From Qipengyuania flavescens (GTDB lineage: Bacteria > Pseudomonadota > Alphaproteobacteria > Sphingomonadales > Sphingomonadaceae), in the NCBI RefSeq assembly GCF_029688735.1, contig NZ_JARULD010000001.1:992001-1056000 (forward strand): DNA of 64,000 nt, in the 5' to 3' direction. The notes below the pieces were generated by a model. The model was given only the letters and a program-made list of their open reading frames with translations, did not search any database and was not told the DNA's origin. This document shows, piece by piece, positions 1 to 8,754 of this stretch; position 1 is the first letter of the stretch, and every line of letters begins with the position of its first letter. The translations under genes were made by a program, and so were the position numbers.

Positions 1-1202
1 TCCGAACTGTTGCGGATGTTGCAGAGCGCCACCGCCAGCTTCTGCTGCGGAAAGGCGTCGCGAATGCGCTTCTCGATCGCGTAGAGATTGTACTCGCTGT
101 GGTCGAGCAGCACGATCTTGACCGGATTGAAGCTTGCCAGCTGCCAGACAAGCTCCCCGCCGATGGTCCCACCTGCGCCGGTGACAAGGATGGTTTCGCC
201 GGCCAGCTGCCGTACCACGCTGTCGTCGCGAAAGCGCAATTCCTCGCGCCCCAGGAGGTCAGCAGTGGAGATCGTGTCGTCATTGGCCGCGCCGGAGTTT
301 TCGATCAGCTGCCCCCAGTCGTCGCCGACCTTCGTCAGTTTGAGCTGGAGGTCACGTGCCTGCCGCGCCAGCGATGCGACTTGCCGGACACTCAGATTGA
401 TGCCGTCGTCGCACACCACGATACCGTCGGGCCGCATGCCGCGCTGTTCCAGCAAGGCCGTCGCCGTGACGAGGCCGCTGGGCACGCCCAGCACCGGAAC
501 TCCGCGCAATTGCACGATCGGACCGTCAGATTCCGGGAGCAGGATGCCGCAGATACTGATCGGGGAGGCCGGATGCACCCTGGCCATGTCGATGATCGAG
601 GCCGCCCATTCGGCACGCCCGCACAGGATGACCCGCGAAGCTCCTTCGGCAAGGGTCTTCCTGGCAATGCGCGGGAAACCCACGTGCCTCATCTTGCGTA
701 AAGCCCTGCGCGCCATGCGCATGAGCTGCATCGCAAGAAAGCTAAGGCAGAAATGCAGCAGCGCCAGTGCAGGCAGATTACCGGTCAGGAATCCGGCCGG
801 TTCGATGAACGCAATCAGCGACCAGCCCGCGAGCAGTCCGGTGGCTACGGCGACGCCCATGATCGCGCAATCGGCGAAAGAGACGAACCGCCAGCTGCGA
901 CGGTAAAGGCCGAACAGATATTGGGTCGCCACCGCGGCCCCGCCGGCCAGGGCGATGGTCCAGGGCGGGAAAACCATCGCCGACGCGCTCGGCGGTGGGC
1001 TCAGGATCGGGAGAAGGAAAAGCAGCGCGCCGGTAATCGCCAAGAAATCCAGCGTCATCACACCGGCCAGTCGGATGGCCCTACGCATGGAAAGGCTGGG
1101 GCCCGTCGAATTGGCGAGTACACGTCCGATCACGTAGCGACGTCGGGCGACCGGGCTTGTCGGCAAATGGTGTCCACCCTGTACGCCGCCCAGATTGGCC
1201 AT
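1..1202 (-). CDS. FlaA1/CapD-type nucleotide-sugar epimerase/dehydratase, 3' end cut by window edge
   Basis: About 400 residues are visible; the C-terminus lies beyond base 1. The N-terminal half has four hydrophobic stretches, as in membrane-anchored FlaA1/CapD/WbpM-type polysaccharide biosynthesis proteins. A CoA-binding-like segment follows, then an extended-SDR Rossmann start with LVTGAGGTIGGEL at about residues 340-352 and LLDHSEYNLYAIE just after it. The family makes 4,6-dehydrated or epimerised UDP-/nucleotide-sugars for glycans. ATG at 1200-1202 (complement) is the first start below an in-frame stop at 1206-1208. It diverges from a glycosyltransferase operon, so both probably serve the same exopolysaccharide or O-antigen. 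Which sugar it acts on cannot be told. Confidence 0.85.
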   Translation of the reverse strand, partial: MANLGGVQGGHHLPTSPVARRRYVIGRVLANSTGPSLSMRRAIRLAGVMTLDFLAITGALLFLLPILSPPPSASAMVFPPWTIALAGGAAVATQYLFGLYRRSWRFVSFADCAIMGVAVATGLLAGWSLIAFIEPAGFLTGNLPALALLHFCLSFLAMQLMRMARRALRKMRHVGFPRIARKTLAEGASRVILCGRAEWAASIIDMARVHPASPISICGILLPESDGPIVQLRGVPVLGVPSGLVTATALLEQRGMRPDGIVVCDDGINLSVRQVASLARQARDLQLKLTKVGDDWGQLIENSGAANDDTISTADLLGREELRFRDDSVVRQLAGETILVTGAGGTIGGELVWQLASFNPVKIVLLDHSEYNLYAIEKRIRDAFPQQKLAVALCNIRNSS

Positions 1203-1591
1203 TGCCTACTCCATCCCGATCCAATGTACGACGGAAAAGGCGGTCGGTTCTTGCGCAGATTCCATCGAAGTCGCATCGGGACCTATCGCATCGGCGGCGG
1301 GCGCGCATTTGCTCTTCAAGCGATCAATCGGAAGGGGAGCGGCGTCACATCGGTCTATCGAAAACCCTGTGTCGATAAGCCATTCGGCGCGGCCCTGACC
1401 TGTCCCTATCAGATGCCGTCACGCCACGAAGGGAGGCTTGCTAACCCGAAAGGCTGATTGCCGATAATTCGGCTATCCTCCCGATTGGCGCACCATTCGC
1501 GGGCCTGTGCTCCTAATCTGTCCCACATGGTTCAGTTGTTGACAAGCTCGGCGCCCGCAGCAGATGCGGGCGGGAAATGCGGAGGCAATCG
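1203..1591. promoter_or_regulatory. Divergent intergenic region of the polysaccharide locus, with a small leader hairpin
   Basis: This 389-bp gap lies between the leftward sugar epimerase and the rightward glycosyltransferase, so it must hold both promoters. A perfect 7-bp inverted repeat (GCCCGCA / TGCGGGC, 1553-1559 and 1565-1571, 5-nt loop) sits 20 nt before the glycosyltransferase start, just ahead of the GGAGG at 1581-1585. A TTGACA occurs near 1539 but no convincing -10 is spaced to it. Long frames here look antisense or random. Confidence 0.4.
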
Positions 1592-2797
1592 ATGAAGGTT
1601 GCGGTCTTCTCCAGCCTGGCCTTTTCGCTGGTCAATTTCCGTGGAGACCTGTTGCAGGAGTTGCGCCGCGCAGGCCACGAGGTCGTCGCCGCCGCGCCCG
1701 ACCGCGATGCCGCGGTCGAACCAAGGCTGGCCGAGTGGGGCGTTGCCTTCGAACAAGTGCCGATGGCCCGTGCGGGGACGAATTTGCTAGCCGATCTCCG
1801 CACCTTTCTAGCCTACGTAAAGCTCTTGCGTCGGCATCGGCCAGAAGCCGTCATCGCTTATACGCAGAAACCAATAATCTATGGCGGCCTTGCCGCGCGG
1901 CTATGCGGTATCAGACGATACTATGCGTTGATGTCGGGCCTTGGCTATCTGTTCAGTGATGCCGCGAAAGAGCGCAAACTGCTCAAGGCGGCGTTCTGTC
2001 GGCTTTATCGCGAGGGGCTGCGCGGCGCCAAACGGATCTTCGTCTTCAATTCCGACGACCGGCCCGACATGCTTGCCGCCGGCATTGTCTCGCCTACCAG
2101 CCCGGTTGTTCAGGTGCCCGGATCCGGCGTCGATGTTGACCGGTTTGCGCAAGCACCCCTGCCGGAAGGTCAAACCAGCTTCCTGATGATCGGCCGACTG
2201 ATGTGCGACAAGGGCGTATGGGAATATGCCGAGGCTGCCCAGCGCGTTCATTCGACATATCCCAAAGCACGGTTCGCCCTGATCGGTCGTCCCGAACCCA
2301 GCAATCCCACGGGGCTGAGCGAAAGCGACACGGAGCGGCTGACGCGCGATTATCCGATCGAACTCATCCCGGAAACGAACGAGGTTCCGAAGTTCCTGGC
2401 CAGTGCGCATGTGTTCGTGCTGCCGTCCTATTACCGCGAAGGATTGCCCCGTACTATCCTGGAAGCGCTGGCTGTCGGCCGGCCCGTCATCACCACCGAC
2501 ATGGCGGGATGTCGCGACGCCGTGGTGGACGGCGAGAACGGTCTGCTGGTCGAGCCGCGCGATGCCGCTTCGCTCGCAAAAGCCATGCTGCGCCTCGCGG
2601 GCAATCGCCAGCTTGTCCGCCATATGGCCTCGAATGCGCGCAAGCTCGCCGAGGACGTATACGACGTGCGCAAAGTCAATGCGCTCTTGCTGCGGGAAAT
2701 GCAGCTCGACCGGACCATGCCCCAGCATGCGAGTACGACCGTGGGTGCAGGCGCCTCGGGCGGCGATGGTCGCGCCTTGGCAGAGGGATCAGTCTGA
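1592..2797 (+). CDS. Family 4 glycosyltransferase
   Basis: A 401-residue GT-B glycosyltransferase of the GT4 type, resembling enzymes that add a sugar to an undecaprenyl-diphosphate-linked oligosaccharide. The N-terminus FSSLAFSLVNFRGDLL is the acceptor-domain start. The C-terminal nucleotide-sugar domain has FLMIGRLMCDKG and the E-x7-E signature (EGLPRTILE, about residues 283-291). The ATG at 1592 is preferred over the in-frame ATG at 1577 because GGAGG at 1581-1585 is correctly placed only for 1592. It is the first gene of an operon with a formyltransferase (5-nt gap) and a PIG-L deacetylase, which suggests a surface glycan with modified amino sugars. Donor and acceptor are unknown. Confidence 0.85.
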   Translation: MKVAVFSSLAFSLVNFRGDLLQELRRAGHEVVAAAPDRDAAVEPRLAEWGVAFEQVPMARAGTNLLADLRTFLAYVKLLRRHRPEAVIAYTQKPIIYGGLAARLCGIRRYYALMSGLGYLFSDAAKERKLLKAAFCRLYREGLRGAKRIFVFNSDDRPDMLAAGIVSPTSPVVQVPGSGVDVDRFAQAPLPEGQTSFLMIGRLMCDKGVWEYAEAAQRVHSTYPKARFALIGRPEPSNPTGLSESDTERLTRDYPIELIPETNEVPKFLASAHVFVLPSYYREGLPRTILEALAVGRPVITTDMAGCRDAVVDGENGLLVEPRDAASLAKAMLRLAGNRQLVRHMASNARKLAEDVYDVRKVNALLLREMQLDRTMPQHASTTVGAGASGGDGRALAEGSV

Positions 2798-2802
2798 GCC
2801 CG

Positions 2803-3708
2803 ATGCGTATCGTTCTTGTCGGGGCTGTCGAGAGCACTGGCGTGGCGCTGAACGCCATGCGCGAGAGCGCGTGCGACATCGCGATGGTCGTCACGCTCGA
2901 TCCTGACCTTGCTGGCCGGCATTCGGATTTCGTCGACCTGGCGCCGGATGCGCAGGAAATCGGCGCGCAGCTGCTCGCCATTCGCAAGACCAATGATCCT
3001 GCGACGCTGGACGCGATCCGGCAAGCTGAACCGGATGGCATTTTCGTGATCGGCTGGTCGCAGATATGCGGGCCCGATTTCCTTGCGATCGCGCCGGGCC
3101 GGATATTCGGATACCACCCCGCACCGCTTCCCCGCATGCGCGGGCGGGCAGTTATTCCATGGACAATTCTCGCCGACGAGAAGATTTCGGGCTCCAGCCT
3201 GTTCTGGATGGACGAGGGCGTCGACACAGGTGCGCTGTTGGCGCAGGAATTCTTCCACGTGGCACCGCGAGAGACCGCGGCAAGCCTTTATGCCAAGCAT
3301 ATGATGGCGCTCGATACGATCGTGCGGCGCGCCATCGAAGCCTTGGCCGATGGTAGCGCGCGCGAAATCCTGCAGGATGAAAGTTGCGCCACCTATTGCG
3401 CGCGGCGGCGTCCATCGGACGGTGAGGTGGACTGGCACCGGCCCGCTGAAGAGATAGACCGCCTGATCCGCGCAGTCGGCCGGCCCTACCCAGGCGCGTT
3501 CACCCAGTCAGGCGACGCGCGCATGACCCTTTGGGCCAGTTCCCCGATAGAGAACATCGATCACCATGCCTCCGCCGGGCAGATCGTCGGTATCGACGGC
3601 GAGGCTTTGATCGTGCAGACCGGATCAGGCGTGATCAGGATCGAGGAATGGAGCATGGACGGCGGGCAGCCGCCGCGGATTCACTCCGTCCTGGGGCACG
3701 CGCAATGA
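2803..3708 (+). CDS. Sugar N-formyltransferase (methionyl-tRNA formyltransferase-like fold)
   Basis: A 301-residue protein of the 10-formyl-THF-dependent formyltransferase family, probably acting on an amino sugar since it lies in a polysaccharide operon and is not next to def. The catalytic histidine (GYHPAPLP, H105) and aspartate (GVDTGALL, about D141) are present. At the place where the family's N-x-H motif has asparagine, this protein has G103, so the classic Asn-His-Asp triad is incomplete. A C-terminal OB-like segment (QIVGIDGEALIVQTG) is present. Its stop overlaps the start of the deacetylase (ATGA at 3705-3708). Confidence 0.8.
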   Translation: MRIVLVGAVESTGVALNAMRESACDIAMVVTLDPDLAGRHSDFVDLAPDAQEIGAQLLAIRKTNDPATLDAIRQAEPDGIFVIGWSQICGPDFLAIAPGRIFGYHPAPLPRMRGRAVIPWTILADEKISGSSLFWMDEGVDTGALLAQEFFHVAPRETAASLYAKHMMALDTIVRRAIEALADGSAREILQDESCATYCARRRPSDGEVDWHRPAEEIDRLIRAVGRPYPGAFTQSGDARMTLWASSPIENIDHHASAGQIVGIDGEALIVQTGSGVIRIEEWSMDGGQPPRIHSVLGHAQ

Positions 3709-4397
3709 CCGGTTCCACTCCCCTCGATCAATTGGGCCGCGTCCTCGTGGTCGCACCGCATCCCGACGACGAAGTGCTCGGTTGTGGCGGCTCAATCGCG
3801 CGCCTGAGGGATCATGGGCACGACGTCCATGTCGCCATCGTCACGACGGGCAAATCGCCGCAATTCTCCACCGATCTGGTCGCTCAGGTGCGCCGGGAGC
3901 TGGTGGCCGCTCATGCAGTGCTGGGTGGAACCAAAGTGCATTACCTCGATCTGCCGGCCGCCGCTCTCGACACGGTAGGCGCTGCGCAGATCAATGCCGC
4001 GGTCGCGAAAATCGTGGACCACGTCGAACCCGATACCGTCTTCGCCCCCTTCTTCGGTGACGTCCATGTGGACCACCAGCTGGTCTTTAACGCCGCGCTC
4101 GTCGCGTGCCGCCCGCGCTCCGCAAACGTGCCGCGGCTCGTGCTGGCCTATGAAACCCTTTCTGAAACGAATTGGGCGGCACCGCCGATCACGCCCGGGT
4201 TCCAGCCGAACGTCTTCATCGACATCGGCGAGTATCTCGATCGCAAGCTGGAAGCGTTTGCGAAGTTCGAAAGCCAGGTGAAGGCGTCTCCCGATGAACG
4301 CTCGCTCAAGACGATCGAAGCCCTCGCGCGGCTGCGTGGGTCGACCGTATTTCGCCAAGCGGCGGAAGCTTTCATGATGGTGCGAGAAGTAGTCTAG
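3705..4397 (+). CDS. PIG-L/LmbE family N-deacetylase
   Basis: A 230-residue zinc-dependent de-N-acetylase. The metal motif APHPDDEVLGCGG lies at about residues 17-29 and the second ligand motif HVDH at about 121-124. Family members remove acetyl groups from GlcNAc-type sugars in glycolipids, cell-wall precursors or mycothiol/bacillithiol-like pathways. Translationally coupled to the formyltransferase by an ATGA overlap, it probably frees the amino group that the formyltransferase then modifies; that order is inferred from gene context. The substrate is unknown. Confidence 0.85.
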   Translation: MTGSTPLDQLGRVLVVAPHPDDEVLGCGGSIARLRDHGHDVHVAIVTTGKSPQFSTDLVAQVRRELVAAHAVLGGTKVHYLDLPAAALDTVGAAQINAAVAKIVDHVEPDTVFAPFFGDVHVDHQLVFNAALVACRPRSANVPRLVLAYETLSETNWAAPPITPGFQPNVFIDIGEYLDRKLEAFAKFESQVKASPDERSLKTIEALARLRGSTVFRQAAEAFMMVREVV

Positions 4398-4566
4398 CGC
4401 GGAATGTGCACGGGTTGACCCATTTTGGCACGAGGTAAGAGTTAACGTTTCCTTCGGACTCGACTCAGTATTCGCAAGAAAGTAGTACCGTCTCATACAG
4501 AAATTGAGGTCGCTGAATTTTTCAGAGGATTGGTCGTTCTTTCGGGTCGAGACGGAGGAAAATACG

Positions 4567-5280
4567 ATGCATTCTGTACAAGCGATACCCTTGGCGATCA
4601 TCAGCCGTAATACTCTTGCGCGGGAAGGCATGCGCCGCATCCTGCATGGTGAGACGTTCGAGGTGATACAATCGAGCAATACAAGTTCGTCTCTGACGGA
4701 TGCGGATATCGAGTTCGCGCCGCGGATCGTCCTGCTGGACGAGAGCGACGAGTGCTGTGTTGCAACCGAGGTCGAGCATATTCGCGAACAATGCGCCGAC
4801 TCGCGTATCGTGGTATTGGCCAATGCGTATGATTTCGACGCCATGGTCGAGGCATTCCGGTCAGGAATCCATGGCTATATCGTTAAATCGATCGATTGCG
4901 ATCCGCTGATCGAATCGCTCAAGCTCGTCCACCTTGGCGAGAAGGTCATGCCGAGCGAGCTGGCCAACCGTTTCCCGCAGCACTGGATCGACGAGACCTG
5001 CGCGGCCAGTTCGCAGAGCGAAATGCTGGATCTGCTGTCCGATCGCGAGCTCGAGACACTGCGATTTCTCGTGGTCGGTGCGCCGAACAAGGTCATCGCC
5101 CGCAGTCTAAATATCAGCGAGGCAACGGTGAAGGTCCACGTGAAGGCGATCCTGCGCAAGCTCGACGTGCAGAACCGCACCCAGGCGGCCATCTGGGCCG
5201 TGCGCAACGGCATCAGCATCCAGCACATGCCGGCCGAGCAATTGCCGGCTCCCGAGACCGCTGAACCGGTAGGAATGTAA
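4567..5280 (+). CDS. LuxR-family response regulator with atypical receiver domain
   Basis: 237 residues: a receiver-like N-terminal domain and a C-terminal LuxR/NarL helix-turn-helix (LSDRELETLRFL, SEATVKVHVKAILRKL, about residues 158-215). The phosphoacceptor-like aspartate (RIVLLDESD) and the conserved lysine (GYIVKS) are present. The acidic pair normally found after strand 1 is replaced (LAIISRNTLAREG), so phosphorylation by the usual route is doubtful. ATG at 4567 has a GGAGG at 4554-4558. It has its own upstream region of 169 nt. Placement after the glycan operon suggests it controls exopolysaccharide genes, but no target site is visible. Confidence 0.8.
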   Translation: MHSVQAIPLAIISRNTLAREGMRRILHGETFEVIQSSNTSSSLTDADIEFAPRIVLLDESDECCVATEVEHIREQCADSRIVVLANAYDFDAMVEAFRSGIHGYIVKSIDCDPLIESLKLVHLGEKVMPSELANRFPQHWIDETCAASSQSEMLDLLSDRELETLRFLVVGAPNKVIARSLNISEATVKVHVKAILRKLDVQNRTQAAIWAVRNGISIQHMPAEQLPAPETAEPVGM

Positions 5281-5421
5281 ACCCGTAATGGCACACCGGC
5301 GCTTGGTATCGGGGTGGCGGCTCAACGGTGTGCCAGGATTTCCAGGCGCAGTCCCCTTCCGACCCCATGGGTTCCTGCCACTTCGCTACTGATCGCTTTC
5401 GGTCGGTTCGGGCGGATTGTT

Positions 5422-5832
5422 CTATGATTGCGTGTCGTCGGGCTCGAACTTCAGGGCCGCGCTGTTGATACAATAGCGCATGCCGCCACGATCGCGCGGA
5501 CCGTCGGGGAAGACATGGCCGAGATGGCCGTCGCAATTGGAACAGGTGACTTCGGTGCGGATCATGCCGTGACTGGTGTCGCGGTGCTCATCGACCGCGT
5601 CGCCTTCCGCCGGCGCAACGAAGGCCGGCCAGCCGCAGCCGCTGTTGTATTTGTCCTCGCTCTCGAACAGCTTCTGTCCGCAGGCGGCGCAGTAATACTC
5701 GCCCTCTTCGTAATGCTTGTCGTATTTGCCGGTGAAGGCGCGTTCGGTGCCGGCCTCGCGCAGCACGTGATATTGCTCGGGCGTCAGCTTCTCGCGCCAT
5801 TCGGCGTCGCTGTGGATCGTCTTTTCTGTCAC
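5422..5832 (-). CDS. msrB: Peptide-methionine (R)-S-oxide reductase
   Basis: 136 residues, full length for MsrB, which repairs oxidised methionine in proteins using thioredoxin. Both zinc-binding CxxC pairs are visible (CAAC and CSNC), with the SGCGWPAF motif and the catalytic cysteine in RYCINSAAL. No signal peptide is seen, so it is cytoplasmic. It is a single-gene unit convergent with the LuxR-type regulator. Confidence 0.95.
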   Translation of the reverse strand: MTEKTIHSDAEWREKLTPEQYHVLREAGTERAFTGKYDKHYEEGEYYCAACGQKLFESEDKYNSGCGWPAFVAPAEGDAVDEHRDTSHGMIRTEVTCSNCDGHLGHVFPDGPRDRGGMRYCINSAALKFEPDDTQS

Positions 5833-6051
5833 TTGCGGTCTTCCCTTCGCTTCGCTTGCTCTTATCTAGGCAAACAGACGGGGCAAACCAGCGTTCCGCC
5901 GCAGCCTGGCATGCACCAAGCAATTGCTTGACGATTCGGGGGAGCGCAGCTAAGTGCGCCGCTTTCCGGCGGCCCATGGGCTGCCTTTTCGAAACGCCCA
6001 GACGAGATTTTCCGCCGCGCAGACATTCGGCGCGGCCTGACGAGGACAGAT

Positions 6052-6312
6052 ATGGCCAATACGCCGCAAGCCAAGAAGCGCATCCGCCGCAACGAACGCC
6101 GTGCCGAAATCAACGGCGCCCGCATGAGCCGCATTCGCAACTATGTGAAGAAGGTCGAAGTGGCGATTGAAGGCGGCGACAAGTCGGCCGCGCAGGACGC
6201 GCTCAAGACCATGCAGCCCGAGCTTGCTCGCGGCGTGGCCCGCGGCGTGATGCACAAGAACACGGCCGCTCGCAAGATGAGCCGTCTCAGCAAGCGCGTC
6301 GCCGCGCTCTGA
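6052..6312 (+). CDS. rpsT: 30S ribosomal protein S20
   Basis: 86 residues, full length. The basic start [17 protein letters not shown] and the helical-bundle sequence with [17 protein letters not shown] are typical of S20, which binds 16S rRNA in the small subunit. It precedes dnaA, an arrangement common in alphaproteobacteria, and is followed by a clear hairpin terminator. Confidence 0.97.
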   Translation: MANTPQAKKRIRRNERRAEINGARMSRIRNYVKKVEVAIEGGDKSAAQDALKTMQPELARGVARGVMHKNTAARKMSRLSKRVAAL

Positions 6313-6350
6313 TTCGCCGGCCTTCGGGCCCGCCCGGTAGCAATTCGACA

Positions 6351-6383
6351 GGGGTCCGCCGCATCGCGCGCGGACCCCTTGTT
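6351..6383 (+). terminator. Terminator after rpsT
   Basis: GGGGTCCGC (6351-6359) pairs perfectly with GCGGACCCC (6370-6378), followed by TTGTTG. The T-run is short, but the 9-bp GC stem 38 nt after the rpsT stop fits an intrinsic terminator that separates rpsT from dnaA. Confidence 0.7.
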
Positions 6384-6822
6384 GCATCCCGGTCACGTAA
6401 CGTCGCAACGCCGCAATGGAACCGTCAAGCAAGGCTAGAGATTCCTGCGATTCGCCTGCCACGGCGAAGCCAAACGAAGGTAAATCAGGGGCTTGAACGG
6501 CAGCCTGCGGGCTTGCGGCGAGTCAACAAGATTATTTCCGATTTATTGCAGTTATCCCCCTTGCGACTCATTCGCCCGCCTGCCTAAAACATCTTCACCG
6601 GCACGGGACGGGACAGCCCGCGCCTCACATTCGAACTGCTAGAGGGGAACCTCCGGAAAACACCGATTCCGGGGTGGGGCGAAGCTTTGCCCGCTCCCTT
6701 TCACGCGACGGGAACTGGTAGGATCGCGGAGGCCGATGCGCTTCCGCGCTTGGGGGAAGTTTGTGACTATGGGCAAGGGTGCCGAAGCGACAAAAGCAAA
6801 ACAGAAAAATCGGGACGATTTC
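6384..6822 (+). promoter_or_regulatory. dnaA upstream region with two GANTC methylation sites
   Basis: The region before dnaA contains GAGTC at 6520-6524 and GACTC at 6565-6569, flanking an AT-rich patch (about 6530-6556) in otherwise GC-rich DNA. GANTC is the target of the alphaproteobacterial cell-cycle methylase CcrM, and dnaA promoters of this class are known to be methylation-sensitive in Caulobacter. No good DnaA box was found here, so an origin is not claimed. Confidence 0.4.
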
Positions 6823-8235
6823 ATGGAAGATAGTGAAGCTGTAAACCTGGCGGCCGACTGGTCGGACATCAGCCAGGGCCTGCGCAAGGATCTCGGGCAT
6901 CAGCTTCACAGTCAGTGGATCAAACCGATCCAGGTCGGCGGGATCGACAAGGAAACCGGCACGCTCGACCTTTTCCTGCCGACCGAGTTCAGCGCCAACT
7001 GGGTCAAGGACCGCTTCGCCGACCGGCTGAGCCTCGCCTGGAAGATCGCGTGCAGCGACGTGCGCCACGTCAACATCCAGGTACACCCGGGCCGCCGCCA
7101 GGTCGCCGACCTTCGCCTGCACTCCGACGGTCGCCGCCCGGCCAATGACGGTGCCGACAGCTCGATGATGGCGATCAGCGCCGACACGCTGGGCGACCGC
7201 GGCTTCACCTCTAGCGTCGGCCTCGACCCCTCGCTGACCTTCGCCGCCTTCATCACCGGCGAAGCCAACATCCTCGCCTTCAACGCAGCCCAGCGCATGA
7301 GCGCGACGGAAAAGCCGCAGTTCAGCCCGCTCTACCTCAAGGGCGCGACCGGACAGGGCAAGACGCACTTGTTGCACGCCATCGGCCATACTTTCCTGCA
7401 GGCCCATCCGCGCAGCCGCATCTTCTACTGCAGTGCCGAACGCTTCATGGTCGAGTTCGTGCAAGCCTTGAAAGCCAACCAGATGCTGGAATTCAAGGCC
7501 CGCCTGCGCAGCTTCGATCTGCTGCTGGTCGACGACATCCAGTTCATCATCGGCAAGGCCTCGGCACAGGAAGAACTGCTCTACACGATCGATGCGCTGC
7601 TGGCCGAAGGCAAGCGCCTGGTCTTCGCCGCAGACCGGGCACCGCAGGCGCTCGACGGAGTCGAGCCGCGCCTGCTCTCGCGCCTCTCGATGGGCCTCGT
7701 CGCCGACATCCAGGCGGCCGACATCGAGCTGCGCAAGAAAATCCTGCATTCCAAGCTAACCAAGTTCGCGCCGCTGCAGGTGCCCGAGGACGTGCTCGAC
7801 TTTCTCGCCCGCACGATCACGCGGAATGTCCGCGAGCTGGTCGGCGGCCTCAACAAGCTGATCGCCTATGCCCAGCTGACCGGGCAGGAAGTCTCGCTCC
7901 AGCTGGCCGAGGAACAGTTGACCGATATCCTGTCGGCCAATCGCCGCCGGATCACGATCGACGAAATCCAGCGCACGGTCTGCCAGTTCTATCGCATCGA
8001 CCGCAGTGAAATGAGCAGCAAGCGCCGCGCGCGCGCCGTGGTTCGCCCGCGGCAAGTGGCAATGTATCTCTCCAAGGTGCTGACCCCGCGCAGCTATCCC
8101 GAAATCGGGCGCAAGTTCGGCGGACGCGATCACTCGACGGTGATCCATGCCGTGCGGCTGATCGAGGATCTGCGCCAGCGCGACGCCGATATGGACGGCG
8201 ATGTGCGCAGCCTGCTGCGCCAGCTGGAGAGCTGA
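6823..8235 (+). CDS. dnaA: Chromosomal replication initiator protein DnaA
   Basis: 470 residues from this start. DnaA opens oriC and loads the helicase. Domain I is followed by the AAA+ domain (Walker A GATGQGKTHLL, Walker B LLLVDDIQFI, LLSRLSMGLVADI) and the domain IV DNA-binding signature GRDHSTVIHAVRLI near the C-terminus. The start is uncertain: the frame is open upstream, with in-frame ATGs at 6736 and 6769. The first conserved residues (AVNLAADWSDIS) follow the ATG at 6823 directly, which is why it is chosen. Confidence 0.95.
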   Translation: MEDSEAVNLAADWSDISQGLRKDLGHQLHSQWIKPIQVGGIDKETGTLDLFLPTEFSANWVKDRFADRLSLAWKIACSDVRHVNIQVHPGRRQVADLRLHSDGRRPANDGADSSMMAISADTLGDRGFTSSVGLDPSLTFAAFITGEANILAFNAAQRMSATEKPQFSPLYLKGATGQGKTHLLHAIGHTFLQAHPRSRIFYCSAERFMVEFVQALKANQMLEFKARLRSFDLLLVDDIQFIIGKASAQEELLYTIDALLAEGKRLVFAADRAPQALDGVEPRLLSRLSMGLVADIQAADIELRKKILHSKLTKFAPLQVPEDVLDFLARTITRNVRELVGGLNKLIAYAQLTGQEVSLQLAEEQLTDILSANRRRITIDEIQRTVCQFYRIDRSEMSSKRRARAVVRPRQVAMYLSKVLTPRSYPEIGRKFGGRDHSTVIHAVRLIEDLRQRDADMDGDVRSLLRQLES

Positions 8236-8331
8236 TCGCTCCCCTCCGTACCCACAGGTAATGCACGTCTGATCGACAGCCCTTTGCACAGGGTTGTCGA
8301 CAGCGCGCGTGCGAGCGGCCAAAGGGCGGTC

Positions 8332-8754
8332 ATGGCCTCCGACCCATCGCGCTACGCCCTGCCTGCTTCCTTCGCCGAAACGCTCTGGCGCGGAGCGCGC
8401 TGCCGGTGTCCGCGCTGCGGCGAAGGCACACTATTCCGCAAATGGCTCAAGCCGGTCGATGGGTGCGCGCATTGCAACCTCGACATTTCGGGCCAGCGGG
8501 CGGACGATTTCCCGGCCTATATCGCCCTGTTCGTGACCGGCCACCTGCTGGCCCCGGTGCTGATTTTCCTCGTCGCCGAACTGGCGCTGGGCGCGATGGC
8601 GATCGTGGCGATCATCGTCCCGCTTGCGGTGGTGATGCTGGTCGCCTTGCTCCAGCCATCGAAAGGCGCAGTGATCGGCATGCAATGGTGGAACGGGATG
8701 CACGGGTTTCGAAAAGAGCGCCTGCCCGACGCCGACGAGGACGCTGCGGGATGA
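8332..8754 (+). CDS. DUF983 family membrane protein
   Basis: 140 residues: a zinc-ribbon-like cysteine cluster near the N-terminus (CRCPRCGEG, then CAHC) followed by two hydrophobic segments (LFVTGHLLAPVLIFLVAEL and MAIVAIIVPLAVVMLVALL). This is the layout of DUF983, common in alphaproteobacteria and of unknown role. The start at 8332 leaves about 100 nt after dnaA. The stop overlaps the next gene (ATGA, 8751-8754), so the two are translated together. Confidence 0.8.
   Translation: MASDPSRYALPASFAETLWRGARCRCPRCGEGTLFRKWLKPVDGCAHCNLDISGQRADDFPAYIALFVTGHLLAPVLIFLVAELALGAMAIVAIIVPLAVVMLVALLQPSKGAVIGMQWWNGMHGFRKERLPDADEDAAG

Noticed and set aside
88..906. Long rightward open frames across the start of the window
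   Set aside because: Antisense to the FlaA1/CapD-type gene; the translations are low-complexity and lack family motifs.
6625..7749. 374-codon leftward frame
   Set aside because: Antisense shadow of dnaA; no recognisable protein features.
6552..8256. Origin of replication near dnaA
   Set aside because: Only weak DnaA-box-like words were found (TTATCCCCC at 6552, GTACCCACA at 8248), too few and too poor to call oriC.
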